DNA of 64,000 nt from Lophium mytilinum (Eukaryota; Ascomycota; Dothideomycetes; Mytilinidiales; Mytilinidiaceae): positions 6,456 through 70,455 of the forward strand of contig MU004198.1 in NCBI GenBank assembly GCA_010093605.1, in the 5' to 3' direction. The notes beneath the pieces are model-generated. The model searched no databases. It was given only the letters and a program-made list of their open reading frames with translations, and was not told the origin of the DNA. The translations under genes were made by a program, and so were the position numbers. Below, piece after piece: positions 54,369 to 64,000 of this stretch (position 1 is the first letter of the stretch; each line of letters begins with the position of its first letter).

Positions 54369-56845
54369 GTTGAGCTTCTTGAGCGGGGAAGAACGTAAGG
54401 CATTCTTCGTATGTCCGAATATTCGTATATCTCTTTTTCCTCCTCGGAATATCCACTGTATGCGTTTCTTATCTTCAGGGCACGTTCATGTGACCTTGCA
54501 CGTGCCAACTCTCTCTCCTTCTTTCTTTGGGTATAAAGTGCCCCAACCTCCATCGCTTTCCTTCGCCAGGAACTGAAGCGGAGGAGCCATTGGAAGAACG
54601 CCTGGGACGGTGCCTGAGAAAGATTGGCAGGTGATATTAATGATGGTGCTGGGAGGATCAACTAGGCGACTCTTTTTATCCAATGGCTCGGAGGTGGGAA
54701 GCGTGGCTAACCACTATACTTTGAAAAGAGTGATAATGATACGCATCCCCATCCACCGCTAACGAAGCGCAGCAAATCAATAACGTAGAAATTGAAATCG
54801 AAACAGGCAACTGGCGAGCTCCACCAGCAACTTACACGCGCGTCCCATCACAAACACACCATTTTCGTTTTCCAACCACCACCGCGAGCCTCCATGCGTT
54901 GTCGCGGAACATCATTTTCGCAACCAAACCCAGACAGCAGGCATTGCCTGCTCCTCTGTCTCGTATTGCTTCCTTCAACCTCCAGAAGGATGTCTGTCCA
55001 AGAACCCGCGTCTGTCGCTGCTCGCTCCTTTTTTATACCGAAACTTAGGGAGGGCAGGGGTTAGATAGCACGTGACCCCCACATGCTTTTGTAAATAACC
55101 TTGAGCTTAGAAGAGATGTGGTAGGGAAGCAAGACGGTGAGGGAGATGCTGAGTGCAGTCCAAAAGGGTCTACGCCTTCCTGAATACCTCCGCCTCACAA
55201 GTTTACTGCTAAAACACGCCCCGACCTAAAGCGGCAAGTGTTGGGTAAAGAAACCTTTGCAAATTAGATATAAGCATGGAGAGGGAGTCTGTTCTTTGGC
55301 GCGTTTGGATCTGTGTCTCGGCAGTTTCAGAAACGCCAAGACACTGATTTCTTCTCTGGATTTGATACTTTGCAGCGGAATGGAGGCTACGGATTAAGGT
55401 AGGGAGCGTGTTGCGGGAGAGATATAGGCGGAGGAGATGGAGAAGATGGACGAGTTGGGAAGAAGGGAAATAAAACAGTAGGCACGCGTTTGAAAGGATA
55501 TTGGAAGTAGACAAAAATGCACGCAGGACATTAGATGGAGACGAAAGATACCAGGCGCCCTTGCCCGCAACCAGGCACCGAAAGCAATGCCCTCGTCGCA
55601 GCAACAACTCTCCCATTCCGTGTTCACGCACGGAAAATCTGCTTGTAGTATATGCAACTCGTAATTCAAACCCTAGTAGTGTGTCCACGCTAAATGCTAC
55701 CCCATCCCATGCAGATGCTAATGCAGAAATATGCTCCCTGACTCCCGAAAACCCTTCCAATTCAATGCACACTCCGCCCAATGAAAGGCGCCCGAACCAA
55801 ACCCGTAAAACGACAAAAGAGAAAAAATCCCAGCCCAACCAGAACATCAATGTCGGGAGGACAGCCCAACCCTCCTCGAAGCGCTAAAACCTGCCTCATC
55901 AGGCGAAACCGAAACATCGCAAAGTGGATATTCGCGTCCTCCCAAACTCACACATGTGCCAGAAAATCGGGAAGAAATAAACGCCCTACCCGCACCGCAC
56001 TCTTAGATTGACAAAGAAAATTCTCTCTTCCCCTCGACCTCGCTTCTCGAGATCCCAAATCGGACCGAGAATCCCCTCACTCTCTTGTTTCGCTTGCGTG
56101 CTCTCTTTTCTCACCGCCCACTGCCGTCTCGGCACGCCGGCCGGCACCTGCCGCTCCACCCACCGCGACGCCAAGCCACACAGAAAATCTTAGGTAATCC
56201 AGCGGATTCGAAACACCGACGCGCGCGTCCGGTTCGCGCTGGGGCCGCCGATGGATGAAGGGAAGGCAGGGCAGGGCGGAAGACGGCTCCCGCCGCGGGA
56301 TGACGCGGGATTCTTCTAGCTTCGTTGGCATATGGAGGTCATGCCACCTGCTGTGCAGTGTGCGCTGTCCTGGCCAAGGTTGTGTTGCAAAACGCAAGGC
56401 TAGCCTTATTCAGCCCAAGACGCAGGAACGGGCGATTGGAGGTCCGGTTAAAGTTGTGTGCGGAGGAATGGTGGGGGCGACCTTCTAGAAGCTGGCAAGC
56501 GCGAAATCCTCCACTCTTGATTTCTCGAGATGACAGATGTCATGTCATCTCGTGAGGTGGCCTTTTCCGATTTATCCAAAGCCTGGGAGTTGAAGGCATC
56601 CAAAGCGATGCCTACTGCGGCGGAGAAAGCGCTCGCAGGATCGTCGCTAGGGAAGTACCAAGGCATAGGTTCGTACCTAGGTCATAGTCCGCGTCGAGAG
56701 TGGAGGTGGACCCTTGCAGCTCAAAACTGCGGGGCTTGCATCACCTGCATTCCGGCGCGCAGGTCATGTCGCACGAGCAGTCCCAACAGTGCAACGTGGC
56801 ATCTGCATCCGAATCCTTCTCTTTCGGGCGGGATGAGGGCGGCGA
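54369..56845. other. long intergenic stretch, no gene seen
   Basis: About 2.5 kb. The longest frames (for example 55209-55850, minus) overlap frames on the other strand and show no domain or coding signature. No RNA gene recognised. Confidence 0.5.
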
Positions 56846-58300
56846 TCACAGCTCCTCGGCCAGCATGCCCACCCACCGCGCCGGCACACCGCCATCCGCG
56901 TCCACAGCCTCTGCTCTCCCGCTCGTCTTGCGGGGTGGCAGCCAAACCCGCGCTCGGCCAGCGGCTTTGGCGTCGAGTTTTCCGCCGCGCCGCATGTTCA
57001 TCTCGAGCACGATAACGCGGAGGAAGTCGCCGTTTTCGCGGGGTTCGCGCTGGCGGACTGCTGGGGTCGGCAGGGGGGCGCGGCGGTCTTCGGGGAGCGA
57101 TCCGGTGCTGCCGCGGCGTTTGCGGGACGTGGAGCGGGAGCGGTCGTAGGTTTGCATCTGAATCATCGGCGGGAGGGAGTCGGCGTCGTCCGCGTCGAGG
57201 CCGTCGTGGAACTGCATCGACAGCTCGGTGGGGGAGATCGGGGTCGGTTGGGGATTCAGATATCGGCGGAGGGCCGGGGTAGGTAGGCCTTGGAGTGGTT
57301 TGGGGCGCATCTCGCTCGTGAACCGGGGGGAGAGGAGGGAGCGGGTGAGAAGGTCGTCTGGGGGGACGCTGGGGGCTGTGAAGTTGGAGAAGGATTTGGC
57401 TGCGGATTTGAGGGCTTGAAGCGATGCTGTGAGGTTCGATTTGAACGTCTTGAAGCGCAGCGTGGATGGTTGAGACTCTGGGGAAATGTTCGTGATGTTG
57501 ATTTTTGCAATCTCCTCGTACTCGTCGGAGCTGAAGTGGAGCAGCGGATGGTCGAGCACACACTCTTCCTTTGGCGGAGACTGGATGTACTTCTCCTTGC
57601 GCTCTACGCCGTTCTTCCTGGCCGAATAATTAGGCGTGGGCGCGGAGTTCCATGAAGATGCTACCGACTGCTCGTCTCCCTCCAGTGATGGCACAGACGG
57701 TATGGACTCGCTCGAGACGGATCTCGACGACATGAAGTCCTGGTCTTGCTCCGGGCTTCCCAGGCTGCCCGGCTCGTCTTCCTCGCATTCATCCGGCGGT
57801 TCCAGCAGCAGGTCCAGATATGAGTTCACGCTGGGACTGCCACTGTCCACGTCCTCTCTCCTCCATTCCTGGATCAGCTCGTCTATCGATATGCGTCTAT
57901 CACTCGTGGTAGTCTTGCGTCGTCGATTCGGCCGGGGAGGTATCGCAGTGACTGCGAGCAAGGCTGCGACTGCCGGGGGGATAGCATTCGGTTTGTGATC
58001 GTCGGAGATTTTCTGCCTCCTGCCGCCATTCTGTCCTCTCGCCCTCACAGTCTGCGTAGAGATCGACGTCCTGGTTGGAGTCCTCGGGGGGATGACGACG
58101 GGCTTCGAGTGCGGCGCAGGATCCGAAGCCATCCTGGCGGGTATTGGTTTGTAGCTTGCTCTCGTCGGCACTGGTGATGAAGAGACTCGCGAGGGCACGA
58201 AGGCGGGTCCTGTGGAAGTGGCGCCCATCTTCTTCTCGTCCTGGGGGTGGTCGGGTGAGGCGGACCGCTGGAGCAGGCGATAGGACCTTGGCACCATCAT
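56846..58300 (-). CDS. conserved fungal protein of unknown function
   Basis: Single exon from an ATG at 58300, 484 residues, mostly low complexity (Ser/Pro/Arg). Two parts look conserved: an I-S-I-D-E-L-I-Q-E-W-R segment near 135 with a following S-Y-L-D-L-L-L-E-P-P, and the C-terminal G-D-F-L-R-V-I-V-L-E-M-N-M-R-R then L-P-P-R-K, which I recall from many uncharacterised Pezizomycotina proteins. No signal peptide or membrane helix. Possibly a nuclear or cytosolic regulatory protein; role unknown. Confidence 0.75.
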   Translation of the reverse strand: MMVPRSYRLLQRSASPDHPQDEKKMGATSTGPAFVPSRVSSSPVPTRASYKPIPARMASDPAPHSKPVVIPPRTPTRTSISTQTVRARGQNGGRRQKISDDHKPNAIPPAVAALLAVTAIPPRPNRRRKTTTSDRRISIDELIQEWRREDVDSGSPSVNSYLDLLLEPPDECEEDEPGSLGSPEQDQDFMSSRSVSSESIPSVPSLEGDEQSVASSWNSAPTPNYSARKNGVERKEKYIQSPPKEECVLDHPLLHFSSDEYEEIAKINITNISPESQPSTLRFKTFKSNLTASLQALKSAAKSFSNFTAPSVPPDDLLTRSLLSPRFTSEMRPKPLQGLPTPALRRYLNPQPTPISPTELSMQFHDGLDADDADSLPPMIQMQTYDRSRSTSRKRRGSTGSLPEDRRAPLPTPAVRQREPRENGDFLRVIVLEMNMRRGGKLDAKAAGRARVWLPPRKTSGRAEAVDADGGVPARWVGMLAEEL

Positions 58301-59049
58301 GGTGAACCGCTGGGTAGGCTCCACTCCTCGTACGGAACGTGACAAACGTGACGGGTGCCGCAGGGCAGGTCTGGCGCGGTCGGGGACAGGCCTCGCTGCC
58401 AGACAAGGTTCGTGACGTTTGGTCGCAGGACGCTGGCGGGTCGCTTTACGTTATTGCCTCGGCGGGATTGGATGCAGGGCCACAACGGGGTAGCTGAGGT
58501 TGACATCGGGCGTCCCAGGGGAAAGGTCGGCTTGGCGAGGCTGTCAGAGTCGTGTGGTGTTGTTTGACGAAGGACAAAGAGACGTGCTGGTGGGTATATA
58601 GGGAGACGACTGAGATGGGGGCAGTGAGACCGAGCGCCAGGCAGGAGATGGGGGAGTTTGGGGGTGATGACGGATACGACAAGTCAAAGCCCGATAAGAG
58701 ACGGGATGCCATCGGCTTTACTCGCTGCCACCTGCCAGCGGTCGCGTGTGCCCTCGGGCGCTCAGGCTGCCCTCAGGCTGATGTGACTCTGCAGCGCCTG
58801 CCCGGCCTTCGCCTTGCACGCTGCAGCGGCCGCCCATTCCGGCTGGACGAGGCAGAAAATAGCGCTCCTTGCGGTTCTTCGGGGGCGTGCTGTCCCTGTC
58901 GCCGGCATCCCGAACGACTGGCTTCAGATCTGACGCGCGAATAACGCCGCCTCCAATTGGCCCTCTCCCACATGCCTAAGTAGGGCTGATCTCCTTACAA
59001 GGGACGCTATGTCTGCATCATTCCACGCCCACGCTGCCTCTCCAAATTA
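58301..59049. other. intergenic, no gene seen
   Basis: Promoter side of the 484-residue gene; nothing else supported. Confidence 0.5.
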
Positions 59050-59324
59050 CAAAGGGTGCGGCCGAGTGCATATTCCGGTTACGTAAGCATCTCACCCAAA
59101 TCTCAAAAGTTGTTTTGCACCACCCACCATCGCTCAATAATTTTACTTGCTTCGAGCAATATCATCAAGAAGCACCAAAAGATACTTCTAGCAATTTAGA
59201 TTGCATCTGGTCGCGGTAATTGTCGTGGTGTAGCTCTTCTGAAACACCAAAATCTGGTGGTTTTGATGTTCCTCGCCTCGCGTAGCTGGTGGAGATCGGA
59301 ATGTACACTCGGCCGCACCCTTTG
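59050..59324. mobile_element. 275-bp MITE with terminal inverted repeats
   Basis: The ends form an inverted repeat of about 28 bp with three mismatches; the first 19 bases (CAAAGGGTGCGGCCGAGTG) match exactly with the reverse complement of 59306-59324. A TA dinucleotide flanks each side (59048-59049 and 59325-59326), as for Tc1/mariner-type target duplication. There is no room for a transposase and no open frame. It is not RIP-degraded. Confidence 0.8.
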
Positions 59325-59326
59325 TA

Positions 59327-60607
59327 ACAGCGCAGGCGGTGAGGATGAAGTCTCTGCATCAGTCGTGTGCGGCTTCAACAGGCCAGCCAGCACAGCACCC
59401 GTCTGCGCATCTTGCATCTTGCATCCTCCGGCCAATTTATGTCTTCAGCTGCAGACGCAGGCCAGGTCACACCCCCCGTGCCATAGGGCCTCTCAGCTGC
59501 CTCAAGCTTATCTCGCCCAGCATCTTCGGGCCTGCCGCTGCATCATGCGCGCCAGCAAGTCGTGCAGCAAGCCGGTCGACTTCCGCCAGCCCCTTGCGAG
59601 GCGCGACCTTACCCCACAGCAACACCATACTGTAAACAGGCTGCCTATCCTGTAGAAATCCGGGGGAAGTGATAGGCGCGCCAAACACCCTGCGATAAGC
59701 ATTTTCCACAGCCGCCGTTCCCGACCCTCCCGGGCGAGCTTGCCTTGACTGAGACTGAGTAAGAAAGATAATAATATGAGCGTGGCTCCACCAGAATTGA
59801 TTGCACTGTGACTGCTGAGCGGAAGCGACTCCGTCCCGCACGTATTTATGCTCACCGTTCACGATCCCGCGTATAAGCATATTTGTTTTGAACATGATGT
59901 CTCGCTGCATACGCCACCGATCCGCGTGGGAATCGAGCGCCGGAGCAGTGATTCGAGCCCTGCGAGCCCACTAGAAGATCAGACGGCAGGGGGTGTACGT
60001 GGGGTGTACGTAGAGTGAAATAGGGGTGTATAGTTGTCCCAAAAATGAAATTCAAGCCAAATCCGACCACCACACCACTTCCAATCGATCCCAAGGTACT
60101 GTAAGAGGCTGTGCGGCATCCGCTGAGACGTCCCCCGGTGTCCATTTTGTGAATAGACCTCTTTTTTCGAAAATCGTCCATTTTGGCCGAAAATCGACAT
60201 TCCACAACATGATCCAATTGCCCTGAAACCTTCGCTGTGCAGTCCTTGCGGTCTGAAAAGGCGGCCTCTGTGATTTGAGTTACCGACATCCAAATGAGCT
60301 TGTGAACCGCTGATTACGGGTATAATAGCCAAGGCGTTAGAAGGTAGATCGAATGGAGTTGCGAGCACATGTGAGAAGCATTCTAGTACGTGGCTCTGTT
60401 TTGACTTGTGACACGTGAAGTTGCCTATTACTGCTTGGGGCCCTCTGGCATATGGTTCACCAAATGTGAAGCGAAAACATGGTGGCAGTCTATGCCAAGC
60501 CTAGCTCACAACTTCACCTCACTTCACTTTCCACCGCGTGCACTCATAACCTCTCTCCTCTACAACCACGACACGACCTTAATCTTACACCTCTTCACAG
60601 TTCCACA
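59327..60607. other. intergenic, no gene seen
   Basis: Contains a block near 60433-60457 shared with 47551-47575 and two CGAAAATCG words near 60168 and 60190. No coding gene supported. Confidence 0.5.
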
Positions 60608-61216
60608 ATGGATCCGACTTTCGAGAACCTCGCGTTCGTGAAGGCCATGGAAGAGGACCTGAAAGCAGCTGAGAGCCGCGCGAAGGCAAGAAAGGAGGCC
60701 CTCGAGAAGTTTGAGGTGAGAAACCAGAAGCTGAACGAGAGGGCCTCCACCCTCATAGCGGAGCTCAAAGAGCTCGACAGCCCTAGCTCTTCTGAGGAGG
60801 TCGCGAAGCTCATGGAGCAGCTGGAGCAAGACAAGGCCACCATCGCTGAGAAGCTGTCGCAAAAGCGTCGCAAAGATGCTCCGGTTGAGCATTACGACCC
60901 AGAAGACGACAAGATGATGTCTGGCCTTGGTGGTGAACAGGTCCCTTTGGGCGAGGAGCTGCAACAGCAACTCGCACAGGATCAGTCGCCGAAGAAGAAG
61001 GAATCGCAGACACGGATCTCCGAGGCCTCGAGCAAGGGCATCCAATCTCAAGCTGAGCAGCTAGAGAAGTCCGAGATTCTTGGGCGGCGCGGGCAACTCC
61101 AAGATGCCCAACGACCGGTGCACAAGACCAACGAAGCTTTGAGCAAACTCGAGGCTGAGATGGCTCAAGTGCAGGTTGTGGACGAGGAGGAGATGTCGGA
61201 CGAGGAGATCCTGTGA
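60608..61216 (+). CDS. coiled-coil protein (hypothetical)
   Basis: Single exon, 202 residues, starting M-D-P-T-F-E-N-L-A-F. Residues 10-100 and 110-190 form charged heptad-like helices rich in Glu, Lys, Ala and Leu (M-E-E-D-L-K-A-A-E, L-M-E-Q-L-E-Q-D-K). The end is acidic (M-S-D-E-E-I-L). No domain, signal peptide or membrane helix. Its upstream region has the shared 60433 block. It may be related to the larger coiled-coil gene at 62725 only in type. Confidence 0.7.
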   Translation: MDPTFENLAFVKAMEEDLKAAESRAKARKEALEKFEVRNQKLNERASTLIAELKELDSPSSSEEVAKLMEQLEQDKATIAEKLSQKRRKDAPVEHYDPEDDKMMSGLGGEQVPLGEELQQQLAQDQSPKKKESQTRISEASSKGIQSQAEQLEKSEILGRRGQLQDAQRPVHKTNEALSKLEAEMAQVQVVDEEEMSDEEIL

Positions 61217-62201
61217 GAGATCCTCTAACGCACGAAAGACAGACTAGTCCAATGGCTGCTGTCTCCACCCGAAGGTGGTTCCCACGGTAAAAGCAACCTT
61301 TGACCGTGGTGTGCGTGTGTTCAAGAGGGAGTTTTATATCAGGTAGTTAGTATTGAGAGCTTTATCACTAATCACCGTCACTGAAGTTGCTCTCTGAATG
61401 AATTTGCTGCGATGAACTCCCTTCAAGACGTGCATCTCTTTCATATATCACCATCCAACAGACAACGGCGTAAGTCGTGGCATAGACGCCAAAGGCCCGT
61501 AAGGAATGTCGGATCAATCATGCTATTATATTAATGTAAATGGGTGAGCTTATATACGTGATGAACGAGGAGAACAACGTAATATTTGTAGTGAACACTC
61601 TCTTTACTTACCACTGTCTGAGGTATCCTGTACCCCCTTTCAAAAGCTGATTTACTGCATTTTGGGCGGCTGGAAACACCGTGAGGGCACCTCAGACAGT
61701 TAATTTCTGCTGTGCATAACATAACATGCTCAGGTCTAGCAACGCCGCTTGGACCAGCAATTTGGATGGAGGCCCGCTTGTTTCGAGGCTGAAGGTCACG
61801 ATAAATGAGGCCTTCAGTATACATACAGTGACTGTAACGAGAAGAAATTGAAAGCACACTGCGACAGATATCTTATGAGTGGATGAGATAGTGACAAAAG
61901 TCGGGAAAAGTCTTTTTGATCTACACTGCGCTGAAGGATACATACTTTGACCACTCGTCCATAACTGTGATCAAGCGTAGCATGCTTCCCACTTATCTGT
62001 TGAGAGCGGTGCGTATCGTTTCGTCACTTTTCTACACCTGAGCATCACCTTGACACTGGCGTGGCAAGACTGAGCGAGACCGAATTGACCACAATCCGGC
62101 TATGATTCTGGAAACTGCCTACACACACCAACACACACCCTTGCCACAATCGAATTAACGTCGACGCCAACGCCAACGCTCTCAGTTCTTTTTTCGTTGA
62201 C
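61217..62201. other. intergenic, no gene seen
   Basis: About 1 kb of normal composition without a supported feature. Confidence 0.5.
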
Positions 62202-62438
62202 ATGTCCAATCCCTTCAACTTCCAACCCAGCGCAGACCGAGGTCGCGGAGGTCGTGGAGGCTGCGGAGGACGTAGTGGGTCTGGTGGGTTTACTGCTGGA
62301 CATGGCGGCCAGGGTCGCGGTAGTCGTGGAGGCTCTTCTGGGGTGCCTACGGGTCTTGCTGCCGCCCGCCCTGCACCAACGTGCTTGACGCGCGGTCGAT
62401 CCGGCTACGGCTTCCGGGACTGCCGCGACAAATGCTAG
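62202..62438 (+). CDS. small RGG-rich ORF (hypothetical)
   Basis: 78 codons starting M-S-N-P-F-N-F-Q-P; residues 13-50 are Gly/Arg/Ser with R-G-G and G-R-G-S-R-G-G motifs, as in RNA-binding tails, and the end has C-x16-C-x3-C. It may be a fragment of a longer gene. Confidence 0.4.
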   Translation: MSNPFNFQPSADRGRGGRGGCGGRSGSGGFTAGHGGQGRGSRGGSSGVPTGLAAARPAPTCLTRGRSGYGFRDCRDKC

Positions 62439-62724
62439 CAATGTTAGAGCTCCCAGCACCCGCGTTAAATATGTTGGGCGAGCCCGCGGCTGTATCCTAT
62501 AAATTATTAGTGGCGGACAGATGTCTAAAGGCCAGAATAGAGTGCCACCTTTCTTATGCCCTGCGAGCTAGGCTACGCTAGCCGCTTCGGGTAAAGTCAT
62601 TCGGGCCGATGATAATCCCTGACAGCTGCGCTCAACGGTACGTGTTGATGCCGCGTCAATCCTAGACCGCACCACCTCATCCATTCAGCGATACAACCCT
62701 ACACACGTCCACCTGTCTGTCAAC
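62439..62724. other. short intergenic gap
   Basis: Leader side of the gene at 62725; nothing recognised. Confidence 0.5.
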
Positions 62725-63720
62725 ATGTCAGATAAAATCACCTCTTATTTGACAAGGCCTGGCGAGAAGGGAGAGACGCTGGGGGCGTATGCGCGGAATT
62801 TCGGGCCCGGCTTCGACCTCCAAGAGATCGTAGAGAACGTGCATCGAGATGGAACGAGAGTTTACGATAAAGCTCGTCTAGCGGAGTTGAAGGCAGAGGT
62901 AGAGAAGAAGGCTAAAAGGGTCCATCAGCTAACTGAAGAGGCCAAGCCTCTTTATACTACTCTATTTGACTCTAGCAAAGGCTCCGCAGAGGGGTGCGAC
63001 GCCCTGTGGGCACACTACAAAGGCGTCGAGCGGGCTTCGGAGACCAGGTTCAGAGAATTGGAGGCCCGAGCAGATGCCCGCGTCGCTCGCGCGGAAGCCC
63101 GAGTGGATCAACTCGAGGCGATGGCGAACGCCTCGAATACGCAGATGATGGCACTCACTGAGAGCCTTGCGAACGAGACGGCGATGCGGGGGTCAGCGGA
63201 TCAAGCCCTGGCTCGGGCCACCCAGGACTTGACGGAAGAGAAGGAGAGGAATGCGCAAGCCGGACTCGTCATGAAAGCAGTGCCACAACTGGCCTCTTCG
63301 ATGGACCTGCTGCAGCGCAAGTGCGATGAGCTTGAAAAAGAGGTCGCACGGGGAAAGGGCCTTGAAGAGACGGTCAAGAACTTGACCGAACGTGTTAAGC
63401 AATCCGACGATGCCATCAGGAAACTCACTGAGGAAAACAAAAGATTGAACAACGAACTTGTTCGGTCTAGGATCGCTGAGGCTGCTTGGGCTGAGTCGCT
63501 GGATTCCAACGAAGTCTTGAGGACTCGTGCGATTGCCGTACGTGATCGGGATCAACTCAGTGCGGCTTTGAAGAACATGGCCCAAGATCATTGCCAATAC
63601 GAGTCTGACCTGCGTTACTATCGGGACATGATGAACGCACACAAGGCCGAGGCAGAAAGACACAAGTCCGATGCAGAACAGGCAACCAAGCTACTCGAAC
63701 AGATCGCAGGATCACGATGA
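62725..63720 (+). CDS. long coiled-coil protein (hypothetical)
   Basis: Single exon, 331 residues. The first 40 residues have a distinct start (M-S-D-K-I-T-S-Y-L-T-R-P, then G-A-Y-A-R-N-F-G-P-G-F-D). From about 45 to the end the sequence is almost wholly charged coiled coil (L-K-A-E-V-E-K-K-A, R-E-L-E-A-R-A-D-A-R-V-A-R-A-E, L-Q-R-K-C-D-E-L-E-K-E-V). No membrane helix or known domain. A scaffold or filament-like role is possible, without support. Confidence 0.75.
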   Translation: MSDKITSYLTRPGEKGETLGAYARNFGPGFDLQEIVENVHRDGTRVYDKARLAELKAEVEKKAKRVHQLTEEAKPLYTTLFDSSKGSAEGCDALWAHYKGVERASETRFRELEARADARVARAEARVDQLEAMANASNTQMMALTESLANETAMRGSADQALARATQDLTEEKERNAQAGLVMKAVPQLASSMDLLQRKCDELEKEVARGKGLEETVKNLTERVKQSDDAIRKLTEENKRLNNELVRSRIAEAAWAESLDSNEVLRTRAIAVRDRDQLSAALKNMAQDHCQYESDLRYYRDMMNAHKAEAERHKSDAEQATKLLEQIAGSR

Positions 63721-64000
63721 GCTAGTCTATTCTGAAGCTTCTGTCAGGCAAAACGTGTAGGTTGGGAGTGTTGAGCACGCGTGCCGGAGCTCGGAGAAGT
63801 AGCAGCTCACAGTTGCTTTTTCTGAGCCTTTGGCCGCAGGCTTTGCTTTAACTCACGGGAAGGCAGGAGTTGGATCTCGCTAGTTCTGCAGCAGAGGGCG
63901 TTGTTATGACTTCCAATGAGGTCAACAACAGCCTGAGCTATGAGGACTATTCAAGCGATTTCCACAATGCCTCCGATTTGTGAGAAAGGGCGAGGTGTGA
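63721..64000. other. window end, no gene seen
   Basis: 3' flank of the coiled-coil gene to the window end; nothing recognised. Confidence 0.5.

Noticed and set aside
55209-55850. 213-codon minus-strand frame
   Set aside because: Composition is not protein-like, and opposite-strand frames of similar length overlap it.

Overview
The window comes from a filamentous ascomycete (Pezizomycotina). Genes carry short spliceosomal introns (mostly about 50-130 bp) with GT-AG ends and CTAAC-like branch points. Housekeeping genes are typical of this group (IBA57/CAF17, DCN1, MVP1, palH/RIM21). Two blocks are almost pure A+T with TpA-rich sequence, as left by repeat-induced point mutation (RIP). The class may be Dothideomycetes, but I cannot fix this from sequence alone. 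Exon models below were built by reading splice signals and protein family signatures by eye; no alignment was run.

Left, accessory part (1-23 kb). An AT-rich block (1-2030) abuts the decayed 3' part of a HET-type incompatibility gene. Then come a cytochrome P450 (3535-5326, minus), a kinase-like gene (6097-7365, minus) and a membrane-anchored fucose-lectin-like gene (7905-9552, minus). Next is a DUF7580-type kinase-like gene cut in two by a 3.8-kb RIP-degraded hAT transposon (10883-14694, with an exact 8-bp target duplication). A second kinase-like paralog (15430-about 17033, plus), a second P450 (17577-19412, minus) and a secreted DUF5648-type protein (21591-22325, minus) follow.

Middle, mostly core part (23-47 kb). 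Here lie a 2OG-Fe(II) oxygenase, mitochondrial IBA57, an NmrA-like NAD(P)-binding protein with an apparent 1-nt frameshift, a BYS1/thaumatin-like secreted protein with a decayed partial copy 4.6 kb away, and a 759-residue protein of unknown function. They are followed by DCN1 (cullin neddylation) with a 1.16-kb intron that appears to hold a complete small gene on the same strand, the sorting nexin MVP1, the pH sensor palH, and an NAD-dependent epimerase/reductase divergent from palH.

Right part (47-64 kb). Plus-strand, lineage-restricted-looking genes dominate: a 454-residue protein of unknown function, a small zinc-ribbon protein, two tandem APH-like phosphotransferase paralogs, two coiled-coil proteins and a small RGG-rich ORF. 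Several share leader or promoter blocks, which suggests local duplication. A 484-residue conserved fungal protein sits on the minus strand, and a 275-bp MITE with TA target duplication lies in the gap at 59 kb.

The strongest observations are the precisely bounded hAT insertion into the DUF7580 gene, RIP-type stop codons in the host genes next to the AT-rich blocks, and the gene nested in the DCN1 intron.
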